Shown in pieces: positions 33,381 to 46,725 of a DNA stretch of 64,000 nt (positions are counted from its first letter, which is position 1; each line of letters begins with the position of its first letter). The position numbers and the translations under genes are program-made. The stretch is from Gigaspora margarita (Eukaryota > Glomeromycota > Glomeromycetes > Diversisporales > Gigasporaceae): assembly GCA_009809945.1 (NCBI GenBank), contig WTPW01000356.1, positions 351,271 through 415,270 of the forward strand. Direction: 5' to 3'. A model generated the notes under the pieces. It searched no databases, was not told the DNA's origin, and saw only the letters and a list, made by a program, of their open reading frames with translations.

Positions 33381-34927
33381 ATGGCATTAAAATTCTTTGA
33401 AAAACTTTCAAATAATTATCTTGAACTTATTGATGATAAAGAGGATTTTAACATTATCATTAACGTTGGCGAATCTCCAAAAGCAAAAGTATTTCGAGCA
33501 CATTCAGCAATTTTAAGATACAGATCTTTATATTTTCGCAATGAATTGAAGAATATCCGTAAAGATGAGAATAATATAAAAACACTTAATTTAAAGCATG
33601 TTTCTGTCCAACATTTTGAAGTTATTATCAAGTAAGTTGTTTATGATGTAATATAATTTATATTATCCACAAGAAGTAATCTAAAATATTAATAAATTTT
33701 ATACTAAGGTATATATACGGAGGAATATTTTTACTTGAAAAACATGATGCATCATTTATTTTTGAGCTCATGCTTATTGCTTACGAGTTGCTTTTTGATG
33801 AATTGGCCAAACAACTTCAAATTCACTTAATTGAAAAGGAAGCTCATTGGCTTCGTTTACATTTTAATAATATTTATCAAAAAAGTTTCCAGAATAATAA
33901 ACTTCAAGATTTACAAAACTGGTGTAACGATATTGTGGTAAAATATCCTAATAAAATTTTTGATTCTGAAGAGTTCTTTACACTTCAAGAAAACGCTTTA
34001 ATCTCACTTATTAGTCGAGATGATTTACAAATGGAAGAAGTAAAAATTTGGGATTACACCATAAAATGGGGAATTGCACAAAATTCTGACCTAACATCCG
34101 ATCCTGAAGATTGGTCTCATGAGAATTTTTCAGTTTTAAAGAATACATTACAAAATTGTTTGCCTCATATCCGTTATTTTCAAATGTCTGGTAATGATAT
34201 TATTAATAATGTACAACATTATCAACAAATTTTTGAGAAAAAACTTTGGAAAGATATCATGAAAAAATATATAACAAATGAACCAATATCTTCTACTGTC
34301 CTTCCTCCTCGAATAATTTTAAAACCGACATTACCGTCTAGAATTATAGAACCATTTTCAAATGTTATTAATGAAACACATGCAGCAGAAATTGCTTCAT
34401 GGATTGATAAGAAAGATGATAAGTATATAGTAACTGATAATCCGTATAAATTTAAATTACTTCTTCGTGGAAGCAAAGATGGATTTACTGCTACTCCATT
34501 TTGGAATTTATGCGATAAGCAAACTCAACTTGTCGTAGTCATCAAAGTGAAGGGCACTGATGAAATTCTTGGTGGATATAATCCTATTGGTTGGGATAAA
34601 CAATATAATTTTCAATCTAGGAATTGCAATGATAGCTTTATTTCTTCATTAAAAAATGGCAATATTCAAAAATCGATTTTAAGTCGTGTGAAAAGACAAG
34701 ATGAAGCGATTTATTGTGATTCATATTTAGGTCCAGTTTTTGGTGGGGAATATTTTGGCCTTGCCATGAGCGGTAATTTTAAACTAGATTGTAAATGTCG
34801 GACTAGTAAACGGTGCGCATATGAAAAGCCAATTAGAAAATCAGTTGAATACATAAGATCAGATGGAACTAAAAAATCATTTTTTTCAGTAGATGAATAT
34901 GAAATATTTCAGATAAAAAAATCCTAA
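33381..34927 (+). CDS. G1: BTB-BACK-TLDc domain protein, 489 residues
   Basis: Two exons: 33381-33631 and 33709-34927, joined across a 77-bp intron (GTAAGT..ACTAAG). The join restores KYIYGGIFLLEKHDASFIFE, a normal BTB segment. The ATG at 33381 starts MALKFFEKLSNNY; a slightly longer frame begins with TTG and was not used. Residues about 20-125 form the BTB domain (FNIIINVGES, FRAHSAILRYRSLYF). About 130-235 are BACK-like (LQDLQNWCNDIVVKYPNKIF, EVKIWDYTIKWGI). About 300-489 are TLDc (THAAEIASWID, FKLLLRGSKDGFT, DEILGGYNPIGW, GPVFGGEYFGLAM, SVDEYEIFQIKKS). Family role: BTB proteins dimerise and often recruit substrates to cullin-3 ubiquitin ligase; TLDc is linked to oxidative-stress resistance and V-ATPase binding in other eukaryotes. 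The substrate is unknown. The frame is intact throughout. Confidence 0.92.
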
Positions 34928-35574
34928 AAGTATGCATTATTAATTAATTCGTACAGTAAATAGCATTATTAAAATTGTTACTGAAATATTTTACCAAAAA
35001 CTTTAGTTTAAAACATATATACAATAAATATGGACAATTGTATTATCAGTTAACACTTTTTTATAATGAATAAATTTACAGAGGCTTTTTTTTCTTTTCG
35101 CACTATATATTTGCCTTTATAAATAATAATTTAATAATCAAACAACTCAAGTAAATTAACTTGATCAAAAATTCGAATACTTAATTGTGAATATCGAGTT
35201 ATCAAGAATTCAATCGCTATTTGTTTGTTAATTAGAATTCTAATATTGCAATTGCAATTTCTACCATAGATGTGTTATAATTCATTTTTTATTTGGATCT
35301 TTTCCTTGATAATTGCCTTATTAGTCAAGGAAAACCCAATTATTAATTGGAGTAAGTCATTCTTCAATCGTTACAAATTGAACATAACTAGAACGATTCT
35401 TATTACAGATCATGAGACTTAATGTGATAAACTATTGACGCCATATAATCCATATAATAAGATTTATGTATTTATTAATGTTTGATGGTAAGATAATAAA
35501 TTTAGTCTTTCATGTCGAGAGTCTTAATTTCCCAACCTAATATGACGAAACAAATTACGTCGTCACAAAATCAA
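34928..35574. other. downstream flank of G1
   Basis: Sequence conserved after all four G genes (CAAGAATTCAATCGCTATTTG; ATTATTAATTGGMGTAAG), non-coding, probably 3' UTR plus spacer copied with the unit. Confidence 0.6.
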
Positions 35575-35618
35575 TTATAATAATAATAAATAATAATAAA
35601 TAATAATAACTAATAATA

Positions 35619-35663
<45 letters not shown>

Positions 35664-35674
35664 GATAATGATAA
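35575..35674. repeat. AAT trinucleotide microsatellite, target of a foldback
   Basis: Runs of AATAATAAT resuming at 37379-37490 beyond the inserted element. The same microsatellite stands at the equivalent place after G2 (43195), G3 (52458) and G4 (60536). Confidence 0.9.
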
Positions 35675-37378
35675 CAGTCATAGGGCATGTCCCCTTGAAA
35701 TAAGGTTAAAATAAGTTTATAATAAAAATTATAAAAAAAACATATGAATTTACTATAAACTTAGAGCTGAAGATCCTTCTCGGCTTAACTAATTAACTTA
35801 AAATTAAATTTTGCGGGTATATAGAACAAGAAAAGAAGAAAATTTTGAGCTTAAAAACCACATTAAAATTTTGCCAATTTTGCACTTTTTCAAAATGTAA
35901 CTCTGTCAAAAAAAACTATTATTTACAAATTTTAAATTAGAAGTTATGTGAAAATTACGTTCCGAGCAACTTTACTTAGTAGCAAAACATAGGTCACCTT
36001 GTAAGAAAAATAGGTTGGCTATATGCTAAAGTTGAAAATTTTCATTTGGCAATATAAACCCCTTTTTTTGTCAAGCTAACCTGCTTTGGGCTTCTAAGTA
36101 AACTTGTTCAGCATGTAATTCTACTCATATCAAGGTCAAAACGCGTTTTATCGGACCTTTAACTAAGTGAAAAATGGGGGTTAAAGTTAGAAATTTTTTT
36201 TTTTCTTTTAGAAAAACAATTTATTTCTAACTTTAACCCATTTTTCATTTAGTAAAAGGTCTGAGAAAACGCGTTTTGACCTTAATATGAGTAGGATTAC
36301 ATGCTGAACAAGTTTACTTAGAAGCCCAAAGCAGGTTAGCTTGACAAAAAAAGGGGTTTATATTGCCAAATGAATTTTTTTTTTATTTTATTTTTTTTAA
36401 CTCTAGTTGTATTGCTAGGGGTGCAAAGGGGCACTTCTTTATTATGACCTTATTATTGCTTTTACATTTGTGCATTTTTGTAATATGCATCTATTACTAT
36501 TTCTACTGTGGCTAACCGGTACTAAGCTATCCTTTTTGGTCTTATCTTATTGTTCCAACTGGATTCAGCCAGCTGGCCCTTTTTACTATCAGGGAATTTA
36601 ACCAGAATTCTTCTTAAATCTTTTCGTACCCTACTAGAGGTACCTGGCAGTGTCTTTGGCTCCTGACCCATTTTGATTCTTCCAGAACTTTTTTGTCCCA
36701 TTAGAGCAGACTACTCCACGTTCCGTCCAATCCATCCTGGAGCAGTCATCCTTCCATTTTGGGTAAGATCCAATTGACCTTTTTACTACTGGAGGGTTTA
36801 ACCAGAACTGACCAAGTTTTACTTCTAAACAGGGAACACAACAGCAGGAAACACAACGACAATATGGCTGAGCCATCCAAACATGGTCCTAGCAACCTGG
36901 TTCAAGTCATCTGCTCCATAATCTTATATAGCAACTCTGTTTTCTGTAGGACTTGAACCAACAAAATCAGCTAATATCCTGGGAGTGCAACCACTACACT
37001 ATCAGCCCACAGGACCAAATGAAAATTTTCAACTTTAGCATATAGCCAACCTATTTTTCTTATAAGGTAACCTATGTTTTGCTACTAAGTAAAGTTGTTC
37101 AGGGCGTAATTTTACACATAACTGCTGATTTAAAATTTGTAAATATTAGTTTTTGGCAGAGTTACATTTTGAAAAAGTGCAAAATTGGCAAAATTTTAAT
37201 GTGGCTTTTAAGCTCAAAAATTTCTTCTTTTCTTGTACTATATACCCGCAAAATTTAATATTAAATAAATTAGTTAAGCTTAGAAGGATCTTCAGCTCAA
37301 GTCTTATAGTAAATTCATATGTTTTTTTTTTATAATTTTTATTATAAGCTTATTTCTAGGGGACATGTCCTATGACTG
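35675..37378. mobile_element. 1.06-kb palindromic foldback element carrying a SINE
   Basis: Ends CAGTCATAGGGCATGTCCCC and, in reverse complement, CAGTCATAGGACATGTCCCC. Arms of about 530 bp meet near 36210 (TTAGAAATTTTTTTTTTTCT region) and pair along their whole length, for example AGCAGGTTAGCTTGACAAAA and ACGCGTTTTGACCTT. The right arm is interrupted by a 640-bp SINE. Absent from the equivalent place after G3, so it inserted after the large duplication. Confidence 0.88.
36375..37014 (-). mobile_element. tRNA-derived SINE (copy 2), 640 bp
   Basis: On the minus strand: box A TAGTGTAGTGG (plus 36991-37001), box B GGTTCAAGTCC (plus 36949-36959), and an A-rich tail (T-run from 36375 on plus). CCAAATGAA flanks it (36366-36374 and 37015-37023). 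The opposite arm of the foldback holds the uninterrupted sequence, an internal empty site. The head and CATGTTTGGATGGCTCAGCC body match the SINE at 8.9-10.1 kb. Confidence 0.9.
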
Positions 37379-37490
37379 ATAATAATAAATTATAATAATA
37401 AATAATAATAATACAGTAATAATAATAATAATAATAATAATTGTAATAATAATAATAATAATAATAGTAATAATAATAATAATAATGAAT
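37379..37490. repeat. AAT microsatellite, right half
   Basis: Continuation of the array before 35675. Confidence 0.9.
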
Positions 37491-39897
37491 ACATTATTTG
37501 TGCATTCAAAATATTGCTAAAATTTTAATCATTGAACTATTTACTTGAAAATAATCTTTAATATTCGCCATATTATTTTACTAAAATACTGAACTCAACT
37601 TTTTGCAAAATTACTTGTGTGAATACAATTACCCATAAACATTAATTTTGCTAAAATATTGAACTATAAAACTTTTCAACAAATTACTATGTGAGAGCAT
37701 TGAAATCAAAATTTATCACAAAACTATTTTTGTGAAACAAAATTTATTGAATTCATAAAAATTTTTTTTTAAAATACAACCAATCATGATTCAATTATGT
37801 AATTAGTTAATTTTCTCTTATATGAATGTTGGTTCAATATTAATAATCTTGATTTTTCTATTTTTTTTTTTTTGCTTTGAATAAATTACTTGTTCGCTTA
37901 CAAATCTTATTTAAATACATGCAGCAAGGAAAATACCACCAGTTAATAAAATCTTAAGCATCTGCTTACAAAATAAATATTCATTATGTAGACTGTCTTA
38001 TAAGTTCTGCAAATTTTGATTCAATAAACTCATTATTATCGATAGCTCAAGGAACAAATTCTATTTGTGCAGTTCTTGTAAGATTATTTAATCGAACGCA
38101 CAAGGTTACTTATAATAAGTTGCTAAATTTATGAGATTCACCAAGCATTAGTATTGAATAGCGAAAAATTATTTAATAGGTATGTAACTATTACAAAAAG
38201 AACATTCATAAAAAAATTTATTAAAAATTATTCAACAAGTATGTAAATATTACGAAAAGAACATTCACAAAAAATTAAATTAAAAAAAAAACTATTAAAA
38301 ATTAATTACACTTATTATAAAAGCTATAAACTTCTGAAATAAGCTATCCTATTATTTAAGAGGGACATAATTTTTAGGACTAATTTTTTGGATACATATT
38401 AGTGAGTTTAGTAAGATACATGTTAAGTTTTTTTACATAGGATAGCTAATTCTGGTATTAACTTGTTTAATATAAATATTAAAAGTTGATTCTTTTCTGA
38501 AATTTTTAAAAATACTATAATATACAAAAATACAATCTTTAGAAGAATTACCTTTTAATGTTAGATAACATCTTGATGATATTAAATTTTATTGCATATC
38601 GCAAATACTTTAATTTAATAATAAAATAATAAACCGTTAAATTTATTTAATTGTTTTATAACTTTTGCTAATGTTGCCAAGGAACGCATTGAGTTTGTAA
38701 ACAGCTGTAGCTACTTACTGGCTAATTATTTACTCTTTTATAGTTGCTTAAAAATTAATTAAAATTGTTACCTTTATAATTTCAATTTTATAAATTTAAT
38801 GTATCTTTAAAAAACAAGTACAGAAGTACGTATTTATATACTTGATTATAAATGTTTTACTTAATAGTGCTAAAATGCATTACAATAACACATTATATCA
38901 TTAAAATATAAATTACAATTTGATTATCATGTGTATAAAATACAATAAGACCGTTATTGATGTATTATGGACTTCCTGAGATTCATATAAGCTTGTTCTG
39001 TGTCTACAAAGATCGAGTTTAAATCTTCTTTTTTAAATGGTCTATTTACTTTTTAGGAATATATATAATCGCTAAAAATAAGTAAAACAAATACAACCTA
39101 GTAATTATAGCCTACTTAATAAATTGACATGGATATTAGAACCATGCATATTAACAGTCGGAGAAGACAATCGACTATTTTTTAAATAGTAACATGAAAA
39201 TCATGAAAATTCGAGATACATATTTTTATACACTGCAGGCGATCGATTTGATAAAGTCGATTTGACTGACTTTTAAATATCGGCTTAGTTTATTTTATAA
39301 AATTAGAAAACTTTTGCATGATTATAAACGAAAAAGACGGTTATTTATCAAGCCAATAAAGTACTATACACTTGCTTGTTTTAATATTTCCAAGTTTTAA
39401 ATTATTTGGTTATCGCTCTTTGCAAAATAGTGCGACAAATAATGTTTTTGAGCTTTATGTACTCTGCATATTGCCATTGTTAAAGCATGGTGATATGCGG
39501 AATTCGTAGGTTCACAAAAGTCATTTGTCGAAATTCTATATATTACCGATGCCTTAATATTCAGAATTCATAGGATTTAAAAAGCACTATTTTTCAACTA
39601 ATAATAAAACTAACATTACAATATCTTTTTTGATACTCTTTTTTCCATATTTTTATTGATTACTGCAACTTGATCAAGTCACTTAGGTGTAATATAATTT
39701 TTAAAAGATATTGCCATTTTTTATGTATCTCTCACTGCCACTAATGAAAATTTTCACTGCATTGGCTTACGTACAATCTTTCAGGATAATAGCAAATTAC
39801 TATTTATGCTACCATATTACGTAATAATAATAAAATCAGAATTGGTATTTATGTAAGACACTTATGTCCTAATCATTAAATTTTATACTTCATTAAA
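37491..39897. other. spacer between G1 and R2, no gene
   Basis: AT-rich, shared with 43.2-46.5, 52.5-55.9 and 60.6-62.5 kb (for example GTAGCTCAAGGAACMAATTC and TTGCCAAGGRACGC). Short frames here are not preserved among the copies. Confidence 0.6.
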
Positions 39898-40290
39898 ATG
39901 GCACTAAAATTTTTTGAAGGCTTCATATAATTATCATGACCTTCTTGTTGATAAAGAGGATTTTAGTATAGTAGCTAATGTTCGTGAACTTCCAAAAACA
40001 AAAATATTTCAAGAACATTCAGCAATTTTAGATATAGATCTTTATATATTCGCAATGAATTGAAGCATATTGGTAAAGATGAATAATATCAGAACACTAA
40101 ACTATATTTCTATCCAACATTTTGAGCTTATTAACAAATAAGTTGTTTTATGCTATATTATAATTCATAATTTATACGGTGTAATAAAAATATGTCTAAA
40201 GTATACATAAATTTTATACAATGATACATCTATGGAGGAATAGTAATATATATAATGTGTCATTTATTTTTGAGCTCATGTTCAAATCTT
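39898..40290 (+). pseudogene. BTB-TLDc relic R2
   Basis: Exon 1 remnant at 39898-40139 with ATGGCACTAAAATTTTTTGA, DKEDF-like and SLY..NELK-like words, several frame breaks and a lost splice donor (AACAAATAAG). An exon 2 stub (about 40223-40290: CATCTATGGAGGAATAG, TTATTTTTGAGCTCATG) then joins directly to sequence that in R4 lies about 1.4 kb further on, indicating a deletion. Confidence 0.75.
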
Positions 40291-40987
40291 TTCATTGCTT
40301 AGGGCTACAGTATTTTAAACTAATTTCGACACAAGACTTTGCAGTTCATCCCATAGTTACTCTATTAATACAAACCACTGATGAGTGCACCTTTGTAAAT
40401 TATTTAATCTTCTCCAATATGGAATTCATCATTATGCATCTCATCAAAGAACTATCGTTACCAAATTTATTAAAGTAATTATTAAAATCTATTACATCAT
40501 GAACTAATATGAGCCTTGAATTGTCATAACTTAATTTGTAAATCGTCCTTATAATTATGTAAATTTACTAGTACTCGATTTTTTTGGTTTGATATATGAG
40601 TTAAATAGTAAAATATTAAATAATATACTGCCTCTCCACTCGCATTTGAAAACCTTTCAAAAACCTTCAAATCGAAAAGGGCTTGTAAATTTATTATATT
40701 CGAGATAACTGATATGCTCTTTTGATATGTTTGTCATAGCTTTTTGCATGTACTAATGTACGCTATTTATTTGATGTGACTCATAATTTTAAGAGTAATA
40801 TAAAATTAGGAAAAAAAAAATAGCTTTATTAAAGGAAAGGATAGGTTCGTTGATGATGAAATCGCTAATCCCGCCAAAAAAATTTTGACCAATTTAATTG
40901 GTTAATTATCACGTGTAGATTTACAAAAATCAACCAATTAAACGAATGCCCTCCTATGACCGCAGTTACGGAAACCAATGACTGCCG

Positions 40988-41001
40988 TACTACCATAGTG
41001 C
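40988..41001 (+). promoter_or_regulatory. conserved upstream block of G2
   Basis: TACTACCATAGTGC, 107 bp before the ATG and followed by an ACAATATATAAAATC TATA-like stretch. Confidence 0.45.
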
Positions 41002-41094
41002 ATAACCTTACAGTTTGTGTCCCATAACATACAATATATAAAATCAGTAAATTACGTATTTAGTCTAATAATTAAAATTTTAAACTTAACTAAA

Positions 41095-42636
41095 ATGGTA
41101 TTAAAATTCTTTGAAAAACTTTCAAATAATTATCTTGAACTTCTTGATGATAAAGAGGATTTTAATATAATCATTAATGTTGGCGAATATCCAAATGCAA
41201 AAACATTTCAGGCACATTCAGCAATTTTAAGATGCAGATCTTTATATTTTCGCAATGGATTGAAGAATATCGGTAAAGATGAGATAATATCAAAACACTT
41301 AATTTAAAGCATGTTTATATCCAACATTTTGAAGTTATTATCAAGTAAGTTATTTATGGTGTACATGTATAATAATTTATATTACGCCACAAGAAATAAT
41401 CTAAAATATTAATAAATTTTATACAAAGGTATATATACGGAGGAATATTTTTACTTGAGCAACATGATGCATCGTTTATTTTTGAGCACATGTTTATTGC
41501 TTCGAGTTCTTTTTGATGAATTGGCCAAGCAACTTCAAACTCACTTAATTGAAAAGGAAGCTCATTGGCTTCGTTTACATTTTAATAATATTTATCAAAA
41601 AAGTTTCCAAAATAATAAACTTCAAGATTTACAAAACTGGTGTAACGATATTGTGGTAAAATACCCTAATAAGATTTTTGATTCTGAAGAATTCTTTACA
41701 CTTCAAGAAAATGCTTTAATCTCACTTATTAGTCGAGATGATTTACAAATGGAAGAAGTAAAAATTTGGAATTACATCATAAAATGGGGAATTGCTGGCT
41801 TACCATCCGATCTTGAAACTTGGTCACATGAGAATTTTTCAGCTTTAAAGATTATTTTACAAAATTGTTTGCCTCATATCCGTTATTTTCAAATGTCTGT
41901 TAATGATATTATTAATAATGTACAACCTTATCAACAAATTTTTGAAACAAAACTTTGGAAAGATATCATGAAAAAATATATGAAAAACGAATCAATTTCT
42001 TCTACTGTTCTTCCTCCTCAAATAATTTTAAAACCAACATTACCGACTAGAATTATAGAACCTTTTTCAAATGTTATTAGTGAAACACATGCAGCAGAAA
42101 TTGCTTCATGGGTTGATAATAAGGATGATATGTATTTAGTAATGGATAATCCATATAAATTTAAATTACTTCTTCGTGGAAGCAGAGATGGATTTACTGC
42201 TGCTTCATTTTGGAATTTGTGCGATAAGCAAACTCATCTTGTTGTAGTAATGAAGGTTAAAGGCACTGATGAAATTCTTGGTGGATATAATCCTGTTGGT
42301 TGTGTTAAACCAGATAATTCGTTATGTGAAAATAAATATTGTAAAGATAGCTTTATTTTTTCATTGAAAAATGGCAATATTCAAAATTCGTTTTTAAGTC
42401 GTGTTAAAGAACCAGAAAATGCAATTCGCTGCTTTTCTTATTATGGACCAGTTTTTGGTGGATATTATTATGGCCTTGCCATGGGCGTTAATTTTAATAA
42501 CAATTGTTGGACTAGTCAGAAAAGCGCATATGAAAAACCAATTAGAAATGCAGCTACATACATACCATCGTATGGAACTAAAAAATCATTTTTTTCAGTA
42601 GAAAAATATGAAATATTTCAAATAAAAAAGTCTTAA
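41095..42636 (+). pseudogene. G2: BTB-BACK-TLDc gene with two small frame breaks
   Basis: Exon 1 is 41095-41344 and exon 2 is 41429-42636, with an 84-bp intron (GTAAGT..ACAAAG). Compared with G1 and G3, one base is missing in GATGAGATAATATC (about 41281-41288; others read GAGAATAAT), which ends the frame early at LI. Two bases are missing in ATTGCTTCGAGTTC (about 41496-41506; others read GCTTACGAGTTG). Together they sum to three, so the long downstream frame, BACK through TLDc to FQIKKS, stays open: LQDLQNWCNDIVVKYPNKIF, THAAEIASWVD, GPVFGGYYYGLAM. The TLDc differs from G1 and G3 in its loops. It is either a young pseudogene or an intact gene with assembly errors; the nearby Ns and homopolymers leave both open. 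Confidence 0.8.
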
Positions 42637-44635
42637 AAGTATACATAATTAATTAATTCGCATAATAAATAATTATTAAAATTGTTAATGAAATGCTTTA
42701 CCAAAATGTTTAGTTCAAAATATATATACGATAAATGTGGATAATAGTATTATCAGTTAACACTTTTTATAATAAATCAATTTGCAAGTTTTTTTTTTCT
42801 TCCGTCACCCATATATTTGACTCGCTTAATTCTTGAATATTGAGTTAGCAAGAATTCAATCGCTATTCGTTTGTCAATCAAAACTTTAGTATTGCAATTT
42901 CTGCCATAGATCTGTTAAGCGTCATTTTTGATTTGGATCTTTGCCTTGATGATGACCTTATAAGTTAAGTACTGTAAAAACCCTAATTATTAATTGGCGT
43001 AAGCCATTCTTCAATCGTTACAAATTGAACATGACTAGAGCGATTCTTAATGCAGATTATGAGATATCATATAATAAGATTTATGTATTTATCAATATTT
43101 ATGATTAAAATAATAAATTTAGTCTTTTTTTACGAGGGCCCTAAATTCCTCACCACTTCTTATTTGTAAAAGCGAATTACGTCGTCACAAAATCAATAAT
43201 AATAATAATAATAATTAATAATGCTAAAATTTTAATCGTCAAATTATTTTCTTGAAAGTAAAATATAAAACTCTCATATTACTTTGTGAAAATACTGAAC
43301 TTAACTTTGCAAAATTACCTTCGTGAATGCAATGATCTCATAAACACTTACTTTCACGAAACATTGAACTATTTAACTTTCGGCAAATTATTATCGTGAG
43401 AACATTGAAATAAAAATTCTTACCAAATTACTTACGTGAAACAAAATCTATTGAATTCATATAATTTTTTTAAATACAACCAATAATGTTTATATTATGG
43501 ATTAAATTTTTAAATATCTGCATAATTACTGTATTAGCTGAAATTTAATGATTTTATTTTATATAATTGTTGGTTCAGTATTAAAACAAGATGAAACATT
43601 TAGTTATCAATAAAAATTACTTGTTCGATTATAATCTTATTTAAATACATGCAGCAGAGAAAATAATAAATGTATATGCTTACAAAATAAATATTTAATA
43701 CTTAAACTGTCTTATATGTTCTGTGTTTGGTGTAATTCTTAAATATTCTCATTATTATCGGTAGCTCAAGGAACCAATTCTATTTGTGCAATCCTTGTAA
43801 GAATATTTAATCGAACGCATAAAGTTACTTATAAAAAGCTTTTAAATTTATGAGAGTCACCAAACATTAGTCTAAATAGCGACAAGTTATTTAATGAAAT
43901 TTAATAAGTATGTGGCTACTACGAAACAAACATTCGCAAAAAGTTTATTAAAAATTATTTATTAAGTATGTAACTATTACGAAAAATACATTCACAAGAA
44001 AAATATTTTGTCGCAAAAAAAAAAAATTTTAATAAAAAAAATTATAAAAATTAATTACAAAGACAGCCATAAATCTCTATCCTATAAATTAAGTGTGGCA
44101 TGATTTTTTAGAATTAAAAAAAATGTTTGGATGCATGTTAAGTGAGTTTGGTAAAATACATGTTAAATTTATTTTATTTAGGATAGCTAATTATGTTATC
44201 TTTTTATATAAAAAAATAAACCGTAAATTTATTTGTTTTTTTATACACTTTGGCAATGTTGCCAAGGGACGCCATTGACGTTTGTAAATAGCTGAAGCTA
44301 AATAAAGTTAATTAAAGTTAGTATTAGACTTATTAGTTAATTATTTACTCTTATACTAGGAAACAGAAAACAGAAACTGTTGAGGTCCAGAGCCTTAATA
44401 TCTAAGTATAATTCTAACTTCAAAAATATTATAAAATCGTTATTCTTTTATTAATGTTATTTAACAAAAAAGATTTTTTTTAATAAAAAAAATTATTCAT
44501 TTATTAATTTTATTTAACAAAAAAGATTTTTTTTAATAAAAAAAATTACTTAACAGATTTATATATTTTATTTAATGGAAATTTTTTTTGGACCTATTTA
44601 AGAAATTTGATAATTTATTCAATATACTTTTCTAT
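42637..44635. other. downstream flank of G2
   Basis: Non-coding and nearly the same as 59964-61985. Includes a short AAT microsatellite near 43195-43225. Confidence 0.65.
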
Positions 44636-44638
44636 ATG

Positions 44639-44832
44639 CAGTCGACTCTGTATAACGAGCTTTCTATAACGAACTCCGGATATATTTAGGGAGATTTAAT
44701 TTTTATATTATACATATAATATAAAGTTCTTTATAAAAAAAAATCGGCATGAGCTTTAATAAAATAGAGTAATTTTATATAATAATTGTTTCCGAACTAT
44801 CAGCTTGTTGTAGAGAAGTCTGCTATTTTTTT
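44639..44832. mobile_element. mariner/pogo-type MITE (copy 1)
   Basis: Ends GCAGTCGACTCTGTATAACG and, in reverse complement, GCAGACTTCTCTACAACAAG, with TA next to both. The copy at 61988-62181 is part of the large duplication. Confidence 0.7.
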
Positions 44833-45175
44833 TATGACAACAAAAGTAATGTTAAATATTAATAACTAAAAAAAATTTTTCTACGTATGAAAATAAAAAT
44901 AAGTTTTGGAAGTTATTTAAGCAATAAAGGATTTAATAGATAATATATGTGGGTAAGTAACCGTAATAATCAGCAATCAGTTTTTTTCTCATCTGCAACG
45001 TTCACATACGTACAGTAATAATTTAACCAATGAACATGTTCATTAACAATACAGTAATTTAGTTAATCTGAGATCTGCTCGAACACTTAATTTAGTACTT
45101 ATACAACTCTATCTGCTATATATATTTAAATATTAATCGCTTNTATTATAAGAGACAGCCATAAATCTCTGAAAT

Positions 45176-45500
45176 AAGGGGTCCGTATTATTTCGCCGAC
45201 AATCACTTCACCGACATAACATTTCACCGACAAATATTCACCGACAAGTTCATTTTACCGACAGTTTGTTTCACCGAAGCTCATTTCACCGACAAGTTGT
45301 TTTTTAAAAAGCACACTAACTTTAATCCTAATTTTACCCTGACCCTACCCTGACCCTAACGACAATGACCAGAATTACTTTGTCGGTGAAATGAGCTTCG
45401 GTGAAACAAACTGTCGGTAAAATGAACTTGTCGGTGAATATTTGTCGGTGGAATGTTATGTCGGTGAAGTGATTGTCGGCGAAATAATTGCCACCCCTTT
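45176..45500. mobile_element. foldback element with CACCGACA-repeat arms
   Basis: Arms of about 115 bp are almost perfect inverted repeats. Each contains about seven CACCGACA or close variants spaced 14-17 bp apart, and the tips read GGGGT..ATTATTTCGCCGACAATC. The loop holds ACCCTGACCCTACCCTGACC, telomere-like wording. It interrupts sequence that elsewhere reads GAAATAAGCTATCCTA (38336, 53385). Confidence 0.9.
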
Positions 45501-46725
45501 AATATATATATATGATTATGAATGTTTTACTTAATAGTGCTTGATGAATTATATAATACATTACATTATTAAAATATAAATTTACAATTGGATTATCTTG
45601 TGTGCAAATACAATAGGACAGTACTGATATGTTATGAACTTTCTGAGATGTGTTCTGTATCTACAAAGATCGATTTTAAAATTTTCAAATTGTCTATTTA
45701 CTTTTTAGGAATCTATATAATCGTTAAAGATAAGTAAAGCTCATGCAACCTAGTAATTATAACTTACTTGGTGCTAATTAATAAATTGACACGGATATTA
45801 GAATCATACATATAAACAGTCGGGAGAAGACTATCGACTATTTTTTTAATAAAAGCATGGAAATCATGAAAATTCGAGATACATATTTTTATACACTACA
45901 GTCGAACGATTTGACATAGTCGATTTAACTGATTTTTAAATATCGGCTTAGTTGATTTGATAAGTTAACTGTTACATGATTATAAACGAAAAAGATGGCT
46001 GTTTATTAAGTCAATAAAATGCTGTACACTTGCTTGGTTTTATATTTCAAAGTTTTAAATTAGTTTGTTTATCACTATTTGCAAATAATGTGATAAATAA
46101 TGTTTTAAGCTTCATAAATTTTGCATATTGCCATTGTTAAAACATGATAATATGCGGATTTCATAGGGTTCACAAAGTCATTTGTCGAAATTCCATATAT
46201 TACTGGTGTATTAACAATGATAATTTAAAAGCATTATTGGTCGCACTATTTTTGCAACGAGTAATAAAACTAACGACAATTACAATACCTTATATACTAT
46301 TTTAGGAGTTTATTCCTATTTGTCAAGTAACTCGCACTGTCACTAATGAAAATTTTCATTACATTAGCTTATGAATTGTACGTACTATTCTAATTTTTTC
46401 ATGATGATAGCCAATTACTGTTTAAACTAACATATTTCGTAATCATACATTCCTATAACGTATAAAATCAAATTGTTTTTTTTTTTATTTAAGATGCTTA
46501 TGTCATGATCATTAAATTTTTAAATTGATTAAAATGGCACAAAAACTCTTTAAAGCTTTTCAAATAATTATCTTGAACTTCTTGACGATAAAGAGGATTT
46601 TAATATAGTCATTTATGTTAGTGAATTTCCAAACGCAAAGATACTTTGAGCACATACAGCAAATTAGGATATATATCTTTATATTTTCACAATGACTTGA
46701 AGAACATCGGTAAAGATGAAATAAT

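Noticed and set aside
33416-33631. Antisense frame over the G1 BTB exon (and its match at 50195-50410)
   Set aside because: It is the mirror of a conserved coding exon and exists only because that exon is conserved.
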